This document shows, piece by piece, positions 34,289-42,892 of a stretch of DNA of 42,990 bases. Within the stretch, counting starts at the first letter, position 1, and each line of letters begins with the position of its first letter. The notes under the pieces are model-generated. The model had not been told where the DNA came from and searched no databases. It worked only from the letters and a program-made list of their open reading frames with translations. The stretch is from Enterococcus_G camelliae. Lineage in GTDB: Bacteria; Bacillota; Bacilli; Lactobacillales; Enterococcaceae. The DNA is taken from positions 1 to 42,990 of the forward strand of contig NZ_JBHUMO010000004.1 of NCBI RefSeq assembly GCF_042685105.1. Reading direction: 5' to 3'. Position numbers and translations under genes: made by a program.

Positions 34289-35126
34289 CGGAAATACCGA
34301 ACGACTTATTGAACAAAACAACCAACTGCGGGAACAACTGACAAAGGAAAATGAAACCTATTATTCTGATTTGTTGGTGTACACAAGAATTCGGGGATTC
34401 TTCCTAGATGAAAAAAAGTTAGAAGAACAACTACTTGAAATCCTGCAAGATATTCTTGATGCCCAGAAAGAAGGTTTGACGGCAGCCGATTACTATGGCC
34501 ATCACCCCCAAAAGCTAGCTGAACAATTACTTGATACCCTTCCGAAATCAAGCAAAAAAAATCTGATGAAGTGGGCGGGATATATTTTTGGCCTCAGTAG
34601 TTTTTATACACTTATCTCTCAATTTAGCGATACAAGCAATCAGTTACGGCTTGGAAACTTTCTAATCAACGGGGTTTTGACAATTGTTTTCATTGCTTGC
34701 TTGTTTTTAATTATTCAAAAAAGCATCTATACTCAACTGATTAAAAATAAAATACTCCTTTACATAGTACTTTTTGTTGTTGCAGGTACGTTATTTTTTG
34801 GCGTGATTGGCGCGCAACTCTTCTTGCCGAACTTTTTTGCTATTTCTGTTTCCAATTCTTTCATGATTGGCTTCATTCTTCTTTTTCTAGCCGTCATCAC
34901 CGGTTATTTTTTTATGAATCGCCAAAAACAAGCCGAACTATTGATAGCTATTCTCCCCTTTGTTTATTTTTCTGCTATCTCTGGTTTATTATTGCGTATC
35001 CCTGCTCTCCACTCTTTTTTTACCCAGTTAGCTGGTAAAATGACGCTCGTCGCTGGTAGCATCGCTTGTTTGATTTGGTTTTATATTCGCTTATTCGCAT
35101 TTACCAAAAAAAAGACAACGCCATAA
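34281..35126 (+). CDS. Membrane protein with N-terminal helical domain, PadR partner (DUF1129/HAAS-like)
   Basis: A 281-residue protein. Residues 1-95 are a soluble, charged helical domain (NNQLREQLTKENETYYSDLL...; LEEQLLEILQDILDAQKEG), like the HAAS/DUF1129/DUF1048-type domains found next to PadR genes. About six hydrophobic segments follow from residue 97 to 275. GGAGG precedes the ATG, which lies inside the end of padR. Biochemical function is unknown; a role in sensing or modulating the PadR regulator is inference from pairing. Confidence 0.75.
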   Translation: MTDGNTERLIEQNNQLREQLTKENETYYSDLLVYTRIRGFFLDEKKLEEQLLEILQDILDAQKEGLTAADYYGHHPQKLAEQLLDTLPKSSKKNLMKWAGYIFGLSSFYTLISQFSDTSNQLRLGNFLINGVLTIVFIACLFLIIQKSIYTQLIKNKILLYIVLFVVAGTLFFGVIGAQLFLPNFFAISVSNSFMIGFILLFLAVITGYFFMNRQKQAELLIAILPFVYFSAISGLLLRIPALHSFFTQLAGKMTLVAGSIACLIWFYIRLFAFTKKKTTP

Positions 35127-35317
35127 CACGATGAATAGTTAGATAAGGCGCCATTCGTTACCTGAATCAAACAATCCCGCATCCCATCTAATAAATGGCT
35201 CTGACCGTGGATGCTTAACGGCCAAGGTGCTTGTGGTCCTCCTTAAATGAACTTGCTTTTTCATTTGATTTTCGACCCTCACTCGCAATTTCTATTCATT
35301 GAACGATAACCTATTCA
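35127..35317. other. Intergenic segment without a supported gene
   Basis: About 190 bases lie between the PadR operon and the BASS terminator. The middle part (35145-35255) is visibly richer in G and C than its surroundings and has short hairpins such as CCAT/ATGG. A minus-strand frame of 41 codons (35139-35264) is open but has only a distant GAGGG ribosome site. I cannot assign the segment; it may be a small RNA, a repeat copy or a gene remnant. Confidence 0.4.
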
Positions 35318-35362
35318 AAAAAACAAACGATGGAGAATAATCACACAAGGCTCCATCGTTTG
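35318..35362 (-). terminator. Terminator after the BASS transporter gene
   Basis: CAAACGATGGAG (35324-35335) and CTCCATCGTTTG (35351-35362) form a perfect 12-base stem; the minus strand continues with TTTTTTTG. It lies just past the BASS gene stop. Confidence 0.9.
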
Positions 35363-35377
35363 ACTATGAAAAATTGC

Positions 35378-36343
35378 TTATACGGCAGATGCTTCTGTCA
35401 GTTTGTCACCTTCTTTTGCATCACGACTCTTCCACCAAGTTGCTAAAACCGAACCAGATAAGTTATGCCAAATAGAAAAGATAGTGGCGGCGACTGCTGC
35501 TTGCGGTGTAAAGAATTTCAAGGCAAGGGTGGCAGCTAAAGCTGAATCTTGCATTCCAACCTCAAAGGTGATTGCCTTTTGTTGGGGGTGATCCAATTTA
35601 ATCACTTTTGCAAACAAAAATCCTAAGCCATAGCCACATAAATTATGCAACATCACAACTGGAATAACTAAAAATGTTGCTGCTTCAGTAAATGTTGCAT
35701 GATTGGCAGAAAATACAGCCACAATGATTGCCAAAATAGCTAGTTGTGAAACCATGGGTGTAACTTGATTCACCTTATCCAACTTGTGACCAAAAAAGGT
35801 ATGCAAAACAACCCCTAAGACAACTGGAATCAAGACAATTTTTACCGTATTTAAGAACATGGCTTCTGCTGGAACATCGATATAACTACCTGCTAAGACG
35901 GAAACCAGTAACGGCAACATAACAGGGGCCAACAATGTTGATAGAAACCCAATTGAAACATCTAATGCGACGTCGCCTCCTGCAATAAATGCCATTACAT
36001 TGGAGGAGGTCCCTGAAGGTGCTGATCCAACCAAAATAACGCCAACAGCCAATGCTCCATCTAAACGAAAAAGCTTCACCAAAAGAAACGCCAATGATGG
36101 CATAATCACATAATGAGCGATGGTCCCAAGAATAACGGGCAATGGATTTTTGGCGATTCGTTTAAAATCAGCTACACTTAGACTCAAGCCCATTCCAAAC
36201 AAAACAAGCATTAATAAATAAGAAGTATACGGAACAATAGCTAATCCGACACTTGGCACGACAAAGGCAAAGACTGCCACAACGACGACTAAGAGTGTAA
36301 AATATTTTGAAACCCACTGACTAAATACTGCTACTTGTTTCAT
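35378..36343 (-). CDS. Bile acid:sodium symporter family (BASS) transporter
   Basis: A 321-residue membrane protein with about 10 spans, the BASS fold size. LFGMGLSLSVADFKRIAKNP near 50, GSAPSGTSSNVMAFIAGGDVALDVSIGFLSTLLAP near 107 and FEVGMQDSALAATLALKFF near 263 are the family's crossover and sodium-site regions. Bacterial BASS proteins carry organic anions such as ketopantoate, pyruvate or other 2-oxo acids; bile acid is only the family name. Here the gene stands behind a leader peptide rich in Leu, Val and Ile codons followed by a terminator, so a substrate related to branched-chain amino acids is likely. GAAGGAATG lies before the ATG. The gene start ATGAAACAAGT is identical to the leader peptide start. 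Confidence 0.88.
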   Translation of the reverse strand: MKQVAVFSQWVSKYFTLLVVVVAVFAFVVPSVGLAIVPYTSYLLMLVLFGMGLSLSVADFKRIAKNPLPVILGTIAHYVIMPSLAFLLVKLFRLDGALAVGVILVGSAPSGTSSNVMAFIAGGDVALDVSIGFLSTLLAPVMLPLLVSVLAGSYIDVPAEAMFLNTVKIVLIPVVLGVVLHTFFGHKLDKVNQVTPMVSQLAILAIIVAVFSANHATFTEAATFLVIPVVMLHNLCGYGLGFLFAKVIKLDHPQQKAITFEVGMQDSALAATLALKFFTPQAAVAATIFSIWHNLSGSVLATWWKSRDAKEGDKLTEASAV

Positions 36344-36521
36344 TTTTTCATTCCTTCTTTCTTCAATTCAACACACAACTAATGAACCATTCATCAATAG
36401 AACTGCCTATTTAGACTCACCAAAATACTAGGGCTCAATCAAAAACACTTTTCTTCTTTAAACGCTCCCCCATCTCAAATTTCTATTCTTTGAGGTCTTC
36501 CGAGATTGCGTATTTTTGTAT

Positions 36522-36554
36522 AAAAAAAATCCTATTCGACGAAGACGAATAGGA
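36522..36554 (-). terminator. Attenuator terminator in the BASS gene leader
   Basis: On the minus strand TCCTATTCG (36546-36554) pairs with CGAATAGGA (36530-36538) around a TCTTCGT loop, followed by TTTTTTTT. Its 5' arm, extended to TAGGAC on the plus strand (36550-36555), can instead pair with GTCCTA (36590-36595) at the end of the leader peptide, giving an antiterminator. Confidence 0.85.
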
Positions 36555-36585
36555 CCTAGTCATTAGCATTCACTTTGCTAATTGT

Positions 36586-36636
36586 CTATGTCCTACACCT
36601 AATAATAATGACTAATAAAACTTTGACTTGTTTCAT
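36586..36636 (-). CDS. Branched-chain amino acid leader peptide (16 residues)
   Basis: The frame reads MKQVKVLLVIIIRCRT and stops at TAG. Seven consecutive codons, GTT TTA TTA GTC ATT ATT ATT, specify Val, Leu, Leu, Val, Ile, Ile, Ile, with another Val just before. AAAGGGTG sits 6 bases before the ATG. The Val-Ile codon stretch (plus-strand 36606-36614) is complementary over 9 bases to 36557-36565, a second hairpin ATTAGC/GCTAAT overlaps that, and a terminator follows. This is the design of ribosome-mediated attenuation as in ilv operons: stalling at Ile/Val/Leu codons under starvation would change the fold and permit read-through. Confidence 0.8.
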   Translation of the reverse strand: MKQVKVLLVIIIRCRT

Positions 36637-36681
36637 GTCTTTCACCCTTTCTTTTGATGAGTTTTCCATTAGTTGTTAATT

Positions 36682-36710
36682 AAAATAATCCTAATTTATA
36701 ATTAAGTCAA
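36682..36710 (-). promoter_or_regulatory. Promoter of the attenuated BASS transcript
   Basis: TTGACT (36705-36710) and TATTTT (36682-36687) on the minus strand are 17 bases apart, about 45 bases ahead of the leader peptide ATG. Confidence 0.6.
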
Positions 36711-36761
36711 TGATTTTTCAGAAAATTCTTTCATTATTTTGTCACTTTTCGCTTTTTGGCT

Positions 36762-36821
36762 AAAAAAAGAACATCTTTCGCTAATGAACGCTTTGTTGTT
36801 CATTGGTGAAAGATGTTGTTC
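36762..36821 (-). terminator. Terminator of the arg operon
   Basis: A long, slightly imperfect hairpin begins directly at the argF stop (36769-36789 with 36798-36821) and ends in TTTTTTT on the minus strand. Confidence 0.9.
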
Positions 36822-37844
36822 TTAGGTTTGTTCAAAAAAAGTATCGGGAATGAAGAGGTTTCCCAAAGTAACTGCCATGATTGCCTTAATCGCATGCATC
36901 CGATTCCCGGCTTGTTCAAAGACTTTGGACTTTGGCCCTTGAAAGACCTCATCCGTTATTTCCAATGCTGCAACTTGAAACTGATCCGTCAATTGTTTTC
37001 CTTTACTTGTTTGCTTATCATGAAAAGCAGGCAAACAATGCAAAACAATCGTGTCAGGATTGCCTGTTTTTTGAAGTAGATCCGCGTTAATTTGGTAGGG
37101 CAACAACAACTTCACACGTTCGTCGACGTCAATCGACTCACCCATTGAAATCCAGACATCGGTGTACAAAGCATCCGCCCCTTTGACGGCTTCTGTTACT
37201 TCTTCGGTAATAAAAATCGTTGCACCGGTCTGTTCGGCATAACCTTCCGCCAGTTCACGAACCCATTTCTCTGGTTGTAATGCAAGTGGTGCCCCTATCT
37301 GAATCGAAACACCAAGCATAGCACCCGTAACTAGTAGACTGTTGGCCACATTGTTTCGGCCATCTCCTACATAAGCCAGTGTTTTGCCTTCAAGTGTGCC
37401 AAACTGCTCCTTGAGTGTCATAAAATCAGCGATCATTTGAGTCGGATGCCAACTATCCGTTAAGCCATTCCAAACAGGAACCCCGCTATCGGCTGCCAGT
37501 TGTTCAACCACTTGTTGGTCAAATCCCCGAAATTCGATTCCGTCAAACATACTTCCCAAAACTTTAGCCGTATCACTCACCGATTCTTTTTCCCCAAGCT
37601 GGATATCCTCTTTTCCTAAAAATTCCGGATGGGCTCCTAAATCATTGGCGGCAACCGTAAATGCTGAGCGCGTTCTTGTGGATGTTTTTTCAAACAAAAG
37701 TGCAATATTTTTACCAGCTAAATAAGGGTGAGGAATATGTTGCTTCTTCAATTGCTTTAAATGAATGGCAAAATCAATCAAATAATGTAACTCACTACCT
37801 GTAAAATCAATCTCTTTTAGAAAAGATTTTCCTTGAAAATGCAT
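36822..37844 (-). CDS. argF: Ornithine carbamoyltransferase
   Basis: Makes citrulline from ornithine and carbamoyl phosphate. The 340-residue protein has the carbamoyl phosphate site FEKTSTRTRSAFTVAANDLGAHPEFLG near 53, the GLTDSWHPTQMIADFMTL segment near 131, and the ornithine-site HCLPAFHD near 270. A catabolic (ArgF/ArcB-type) enzyme would look similar; position as last gene of argCJBDF supports the biosynthetic role. Ribosome site AGGAGG. argG and argH are not in the window, so conversion of citrulline to arginine must be encoded elsewhere. Confidence 0.95.
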   Translation of the reverse strand: MHFQGKSFLKEIDFTGSELHYLIDFAIHLKQLKKQHIPHPYLAGKNIALLFEKTSTRTRSAFTVAANDLGAHPEFLGKEDIQLGEKESVSDTAKVLGSMFDGIEFRGFDQQVVEQLAADSGVPVWNGLTDSWHPTQMIADFMTLKEQFGTLEGKTLAYVGDGRNNVANSLLVTGAMLGVSIQIGAPLALQPEKWVRELAEGYAEQTGATIFITEEVTEAVKGADALYTDVWISMGESIDVDERVKLLLPYQINADLLQKTGNPDTIVLHCLPAFHDKQTSKGKQLTDQFQVAALEITDEVFQGPKSKVFEQAGNRMHAIKAIMAVTLGNLFIPDTFFEQT

Positions 37845-37854
37845 ACGAACCCTC

Positions 37855-39006
37855 CTATTGGTGAACCATGCTCATTTGTAAGACTTGTTTTATCTTTTGA
37901 CTTGCTTCAATCAGATCAGCGCCTTTAATGACAAGTGGGGGTAATAAACGTAGCGTATTGCCGTGTGCAGATAGTGTCAACACACCTTCTTGGTGCAATG
38001 CTTGAATAACGTTGCCTACAGGTAGTTCAGGTGCTAGGTGGATGCCTATCATCAACCCTTTCCCAGAAAGACTTTCTACAACTGCTAAATTGGCTAGGTC
38101 TTTTTCTAAATAATACCAGAATAAGGCAGCTTTTTGCGTGACAGCCTCCAAAAATTCATCATCCAAAATCGTTAAGACTTGATTTGCAGCGGCCATTGCA
38201 AGCGGATTTCCACCAAAAGTTGTCCCATGAGCACCTGCTGAAAAGGCCGAAGCGAGTTCTTTTTTCCCAATCATAGCTCCAACTGGAATCCCGTTTGCCA
38301 ACCCTTTGGCCGAAGTGACAATATCCGGATCCATCGCATAATGTTGATACGCGAAAAGTTTGCCTGTTCGGCCCATACCAGATTGCACTTCATCAATGAT
38401 TAACAAGACTCCTTTGTCCTTGCATTCTGTATCCAATGCCTCTAACCAATCTGCCTCTCCAGCGGTCATCCCGCCTTCCCCTTGAACTACTTCGACAATC
38501 ACTGCCGCATAATCTTCCGTGATTGCTTGTAACGATTGAAAATCGTTGTACGGCATGAAGGTGACATCGCTCAGCAATTCTCCAAACCCTTCTTTTATTT
38601 GTTCATTTCCCGTCACTGACAGAGAACCCGTAGAACGTCCATGAAATGAATGGTTGAATGAAAGTATCTTGGTTTTCCCAGTCGCTTTACGTGCCAGTTT
38701 TAACGCAGCCTCATTTGCTTCCGTACCTGAGTTGCAGAAAAATACTACTTTGTCTTCGCCTTGAACCAATTTTTCGGCTACTGCTTCTTGAAGATGATTT
38801 TCATATAAATTTGAAGTATGCCAAATTTGGCCCAACTGTGCCGTTACTGCCTCATTTAATTGTTTGACATTGTACCCCAGATTACACACCCCAATGCCAC
38901 TTGTTAAATCCAGGTATTGCTTGCCTGTTTGATCTGTGATGGTCACACCTGATCCTGAAATAATTTCAAATGGAAACCGGTTATAGGTTGGAAATAGTGT
39001 AGTCAT
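37855..39006 (-). CDS. argD: Acetylornithine aminotransferase
   Basis: A class-III PLP transaminase of 383 residues that turns N-acetylglutamate semialdehyde into N-acetylornithine. Features include FCNSGTEANEAALKLARK near 90, SFHGRSTGSLSVTG, IIDEVQSGMGRTGKLFAYQH near 205, and the PLP lysine in TSAKGLANGIPVGAMIG. The start overlaps the end of argB by 26 bases. The ribosome site (GGAAGGGG) is moderate, as expected for coupled translation. Confidence 0.95.
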   Translation of the reverse strand: MTTLFPTYNRFPFEIISGSGVTITDQTGKQYLDLTSGIGVCNLGYNVKQLNEAVTAQLGQIWHTSNLYENHLQEAVAEKLVQGEDKVVFFCNSGTEANEAALKLARKATGKTKILSFNHSFHGRSTGSLSVTGNEQIKEGFGELLSDVTFMPYNDFQSLQAITEDYAAVIVEVVQGEGGMTAGEADWLEALDTECKDKGVLLIIDEVQSGMGRTGKLFAYQHYAMDPDIVTSAKGLANGIPVGAMIGKKELASAFSAGAHGTTFGGNPLAMAAANQVLTILDDEFLEAVTQKAALFWYYLEKDLANLAVVESLSGKGLMIGIHLAPELPVGNVIQALHQEGVLTLSAHGNTLRLLPPLVIKGADLIEASQKIKQVLQMSMVHQ

Positions 39007-39754
39007 ATTGATGAGCCCCTTCCTTTAAAATTGCTGTACCTGCTTGACTGAGTGTATTGGTGATCATTATTTTTTCAACACCGTTTTGAAGAGCATGAAA
39101 CGCGGCCCTTAATTTGGGTTGCATCCCCGCTGTAATGATATTCTGTTGTTGCAGCAAACTAGCCTGATTCGCATCAAGTTGAGGAAGAACTTTCCCCTCG
39201 TTTAATACTCCTGGAACATCCGTTATTAGATAAAGAGCCTCGGCTTGTAACAGGCTGGCAATGCTTGCTGCTGCAGTATCCCCGTTGATATTAAGCCAGC
39301 TACCTTCTTCATCAATGGCTAATGGTGCCAATACACCAATATCAGTCTCTAGAATACTGGCGAAAACTTCTTCATTTACCTGCGTAATCTCGCCGACAAA
39401 CCCGTAACGTTCCCGATTCACACATGTGCCGGTAATCAAGTGATTAATCGCAGCATGTAACCCAATAGCTGACAGGTCATGATCAGCTAAGTGCTGTAAA
39501 ATTTGCGGTTGAGCAAAACCCAAGAGAACCATCCGTGTAAGTTCTAATGTTGCAAAATCGGTTACTCGAATCCCGTTGTCTTTGCGAACTGGTAGATGCA
39601 ATTTCCTTGAAAATTCGGTGATTTTATTGCCACCACCGTGAACAATCAAGACCTTTTTTCCCATCATTCGCCAATTCATCACTTGCGTATAAAATGCTTC
39701 GGTTAATTCGTTCATGGCATTGCCACCAATTTTAATAACGATTAGATTTTCCAT
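38981..39754 (-). CDS. argB: Acetylglutamate kinase
   Basis: Phosphorylates N-acetylglutamate. The 257-residue amino-acid-kinase fold protein has KIGGNAM at residue 8, the glycine-rich VHGGGNKIT near 39, RKDNGIRVTD near 57, and LNINGDTAAASIASLLQAEALYLITDVPGVL near 158. The short length is that of arginine-insensitive or weakly sensitive forms that lack the N-terminal helix found in hexameric ArgB; feedback behaviour cannot be settled here. Fits between argJ and argD in the operon. Confidence 0.95.
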   Translation of the reverse strand: MENLIVIKIGGNAMNELTEAFYTQVMNWRMMGKKVLIVHGGGNKITEFSRKLHLPVRKDNGIRVTDFATLELTRMVLLGFAQPQILQHLADHDLSAIGLHAAINHLITGTCVNRERYGFVGEITQVNEEVFASILETDIGVLAPLAIDEEGSWLNINGDTAAASIASLLQAEALYLITDVPGVLNEGKVLPQLDANQASLLQQQNIITAGMQPKLRAAFHALQNGVEKIMITNTLSQAGTAILKEGAHQYDYTISNL

Positions 39755-39796
39755 CGAATCCCTCTTCTCTCTTGTTATTGCTCAACGTGGTCTTTT

Positions 39797-40990
39797 TTAG
39801 GTTGAATAGGTTGCATTAATTTTGACGTAATCATAGGTTAAATCACAACCCCACGCCTTCCCCACTTGTGAATCAGTTTGTAAATCGACATCAATAAAAA
39901 CAGTTGCTTGTTGCAATGAGTTGCTTACTTCTTGCTCCGAAAATGGAACGGGTTGACCATCTTTCACTACTTCTATTTGGTTTAGTTTTACGGTCACTTT
40001 GTCTGGTTGAAACTGGCAGTTTGTCGCACCAATTGTACTGATGATGCGGCCCCAATTGGGATCATTACCAAACATGGCCGCTTTTACCAAATTCGAGCCC
40101 ACAATCGCTTTGGCTATTATTTGTGCTTCATTTTTGGTCTTTGCGCCATTGACTGTTGCTTCAATCAATTTGGTAGCACCTTCTCCATCGCGGGCAATCA
40201 TTTTGGCTAGCTCCGTCAATAAAAAACGATACAGTTCTTTCACAAATGGATACTCTTCCTTTGTCAATGTCACCACCGGGTTTTCTGCCAAACCATTGGC
40301 AAGTAACACTACCGCGTCATTGGTTGACGTGTCGCCATCGACCGTGATTTGATTGAAGGTTTCATCCGTTAATTCACTAAGCATGCTTTGCAAGCACTCA
40401 GCTGCAATCGCACAATCCGTCACAACAAATCCCAGCATTGTCGCCATATTGGGATGAATCATACCCGAACCTTTGGCAAACCCACTAAATGTGCATTTCT
40501 TCCCTGCAATCGTTGCCGTAAGACAAAGGGTTTTGGTTTTTGTATCAGTGGTTAAGATGGCTTCTGTCAGTAGAATATTGGTGGTTTTTTTTAATGCGGC
40601 TATGCCTTTTGCCATTTTTTCCATTGGTAGGTAGGCGCCAATCAAACCCGTAGAGGCCACCCCCACTAAAGACGGATCAATTGCCAATTTTTCTGCCACC
40701 CATTGTTGCTCTTGTAGGACATCTTTGATACCTTGTTCGCCCGTACATGCATTAGCAAAGGCACTGTTCATAACCAGGGCTTGCAGTTGATGATTGGTTT
40801 GAATCAACCGCTTCATGCTAGCAGTTGGTGCTGCACAAAATTGATTGGTGGTGTAAACTCCTGCCGCCGCGGCTGGTACATCAGATACCAACCATCCAAC
40901 ATCTAATTTGCTGTAGCGTAACTTGGCATGAACTGCATCACTTGTGTATCCTTTGGGCCACGTAAAAACTTGCTCCGTCCATTCATTCAT
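39797..40990 (-). CDS. argJ: Glutamate N-acetyltransferase / ornithine acetyltransferase
   Basis: Recycles the acetyl group from N-acetylornithine to glutamate, closing the cyclic arginine route. The 397-residue precursor carries the autocleavage and nucleophile site GSGMIHPNMATMLGFV, where the threonine after MA becomes the N-terminus of the beta chain. Whether it also uses acetyl-CoA (bifunctional) is not readable with certainty, but no argA or argE is present nearby. ATG is preceded by AGGAGG; a longer frame upstream overlaps argC and has no support. Gap to argC is 16 bases. Confidence 0.95.
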   Translation of the reverse strand: MNEWTEQVFTWPKGYTSDAVHAKLRYSKLDVGWLVSDVPAAAAGVYTTNQFCAAPTASMKRLIQTNHQLQALVMNSAFANACTGEQGIKDVLQEQQWVAEKLAIDPSLVGVASTGLIGAYLPMEKMAKGIAALKKTTNILLTEAILTTDTKTKTLCLTATIAGKKCTFSGFAKGSGMIHPNMATMLGFVVTDCAIAAECLQSMLSELTDETFNQITVDGDTSTNDAVVLLANGLAENPVVTLTKEEYPFVKELYRFLLTELAKMIARDGEGATKLIEATVNGAKTKNEAQIIAKAIVGSNLVKAAMFGNDPNWGRIISTIGATNCQFQPDKVTVKLNQIEVVKDGQPVPFSEQEVSNSLQQATVFIDVDLQTDSQVGKAWGCDLTYDYVKINATYST

Positions 40991-41006
40991 GATTTGTTCC
41001 TCCTCT

Positions 41007-42035
41007 TTATGGACATTGAGGAAGAAGCGGCAGTCCAGCTGATTCCTCAAATCCAAACAACTTATTAAAATTCTGCACTGCCTGACCCGCTGCCCCTTTC
41101 ACCAAATTATCTAAAACTGAGACAATCGTCAGAACTTGGGTTGTTTCATTCATGACTAATCCAATGTCACAAAAATTTGATCCGGTGACATCTTTAATCA
41201 TTGGTAATTCCTGTCCCCTAAATCGAACAAATAAACATTCATCATAATAATTTCGATACACCTTTTCTAGCGTTTCTTGGGTCATCTTTTTCTTTAATTT
41301 GACGTAATGGTTAGCGATGATTCCTCGAGTAATCGGTAACAAGGTAGTTGAAAACTGTATGGATTGAATCTCCCCATCCCACTTTTGCAATTGCTGAATC
41401 ATTTCCGGAATATGCTGATGATGATTCAATTTGTATACCCATGCATTTTCATTGATGAAAGGAAAATGACTGGATGAAGCCAACTTTTTCCCTGCACCGG
41501 ATACTCCAGACTTGGCATCAACGATAATGGAATCAGTCTCTAACAGTCCTTCCATCGCCAGTGGTGCGAGTGCTAATAAAACAGCAGTGGCATAACAACC
41601 TGGGTTTGCTACATAGTTTGCGTAGTCCTGAGTGAATTCACTTAAGCCATACGTCACCTTCGCTTGATCAGGAAGCATTCGATTGGGTTGCCCATACCAT
41701 TTGTCGTACTCTGCAGCTGAATGAAGCCGATAGTCCCCCGATAAATCAATGACAGGAAACGCACTTTCAATCAAAGATGCAGCGAATTGACTCGCTGTAC
41801 CAGAAGGAGTTGCAAAAAATAAACAATCCACCTGCTCTTTCACTTTCTCCGAATCAAATGGATAAATCACGAGATGATTCTCGCCAAAAGCCGGTAAAAT
41901 TTTGGATAGTTGACGCGGCTCTGCATTGGTTTGATTACCATAAAGGTAGATTTCATCAACTTCTGAATGATTGATGAGAAAGGAATATAAAACCATCCCA
42001 CTGTATCCCGTCACACCCACAATACCGACATTCAT
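41007..42035 (-). CDS. argC: N-acetyl-gamma-glutamyl-phosphate reductase
   Basis: Reduces N-acetylglutamyl phosphate to the semialdehyde with NADPH. The 342-residue protein has the Rossmann start MNVGIVGVTGYSGMVLYSFL, the catalytic cysteine in YVANPGCYATAVLLAL near 145, DAKSGVSGAGKK near 175, and HHQHIPEM near 204. ATG is preceded by GAGTGAT; the frame extends ten codons further only through a TTG. It is the first gene of argCJBDF, with a TTGAAA-17-TATATT promoter upstream. Confidence 0.95.
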   Translation of the reverse strand: MNVGIVGVTGYSGMVLYSFLINHSEVDEIYLYGNQTNAEPRQLSKILPAFGENHLVIYPFDSEKVKEQVDCLFFATPSGTASQFAASLIESAFPVIDLSGDYRLHSAAEYDKWYGQPNRMLPDQAKVTYGLSEFTQDYANYVANPGCYATAVLLALAPLAMEGLLETDSIIVDAKSGVSGAGKKLASSSHFPFINENAWVYKLNHHQHIPEMIQQLQKWDGEIQSIQFSTTLLPITRGIIANHYVKLKKKMTQETLEKVYRNYYDECLFVRFRGQELPMIKDVTGSNFCDIGLVMNETTQVLTIVSVLDNLVKGAAGQAVQNFNKLFGFEESAGLPLLPQCP

Positions 42036-42077
42036 TTTATCACTCTTTTCTGAATAAACATTCAATAATTATCTAAT

Positions 42078-42106
42078 AATATAATCTATATTATCAGTTT
42101 TTTCAA
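42078..42106 (-). promoter_or_regulatory. Promoter of argCJBDF
   Basis: TTGAAA (42101-42106) and TATATT (42078-42083) on the minus strand are 17 bases apart, about 45 bases before argC. Confidence 0.65.
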
Positions 42107-42220
42107 TCATTTTATTAATAAAAATTAATTATTTCGGCATAAAATTGAATATAAAACGAATTCATCCGTTTTAAAATGAACATTCTATTGTTTTTGACTA
42201 CTTGAACGGAAAATAATAAT

Positions 42221-42300
42221 TGCATAAAAATAACTTATACGGATAAAAATATTCAATTCCGTTTTTATCAAATTTAAGATAGAACTTGCATTTTAATTAA
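42221..42300. promoter_or_regulatory. Cluster of ARG-box-like sequences in the divergent arg spacer
   Basis: The spacer is about 350 bases and very AT-rich. TGCATAAAAATAAC (42221-42234), GGATAAAAATATTCA (42241-42255) and TGCATTTTAATTAA (42287-42300) each resemble half or most of the ArgR/AhrC operator (TGAAT-WWWW-ATTCA). None is perfect. Control of both divergent units by an ArgR-type protein is a reasonable inference. Confidence 0.4.
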
Positions 42301-42382
42301 AATTCGATTATAAATGAGAAAATACCTGCGTGTTGTGAGGGAGAATTTCTCTGCCATTCATGCTAGAAAGAAAGGTGATCTG

Positions 42383-42892
42383 ATGAAAAATTTTGTTTTG
42401 ATTTCTCCCCATTTTCCAACGAATTTTCTTCCGTTTGCTGCCCGTTTAAAAGAAGCTGGGATGCGCACACTTGGCATTGCTGATGCTGCTTATGAAAGTT
42501 TGCCAGAGGAATTACGAAGAAATTTAACCGAATATTATCGGGTAGATGATATGGAAGATTACAATCAAGTTTATAAAGCAGTTGCTTTTTTTGCCTTTAA
42601 ATATGGTAAAATCGACCGAATTGAATCCCACAATGAGCACTGGTTAGCACTTGACGCCAGACTACGTCAAGATTTTAATGTTCTGGGTTATCGCCCTGAA
42701 GATGTGGATATTGTTACGCACAAATCCAAGATGAAAAAAGTCTTTCGTCAAATTGGTTTACCCGTAGCCAATGGTCGCGTATTTAGCGGAACAGAAGATG
42801 CCTTATCATTAGCAGAAGAACTTGGTTATCCAGTAATTGTTAAACCGGATAATGGGGTCGGAGCAGGCGATACTTACAAATTGGGCCACTAG
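42383..42892 (+). pseudogene. ATP-grasp protein (carbamoyl-phosphate-synthase-like), 3'-truncated by insertion
   Basis: Starts MKNFVLISPHFPTNFLPFAARLKEAGMRTLGIADA; AAAGGTGA precedes this ATG. After an N-terminal preATP-grasp domain (1-110), the ATP-grasp fold begins (THKSKMKKVFRQIGLPVANGRVF, then ELGYPVIVKPDNGVGAGDTYKL) and stops after 169 residues, just past the first nucleotide-binding loop. The rest of the ATP-grasp domain is missing, and the sequence changes to AT-rich DNA that looks like the start of an insertion sequence. The intact gene, divergent from argC, may have served arginine or carbamoyl phosphate supply (inference). As it stands it cannot bind ATP properly. Confidence 0.75.

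Noticed and set aside
35139..35264. Minus-strand frame of 41 codons downstream of the BASS gene
   Set aside because: Only a distant GAGGG precedes the ATG and I recognise no family; kept as a spacer observation rather than a gene.
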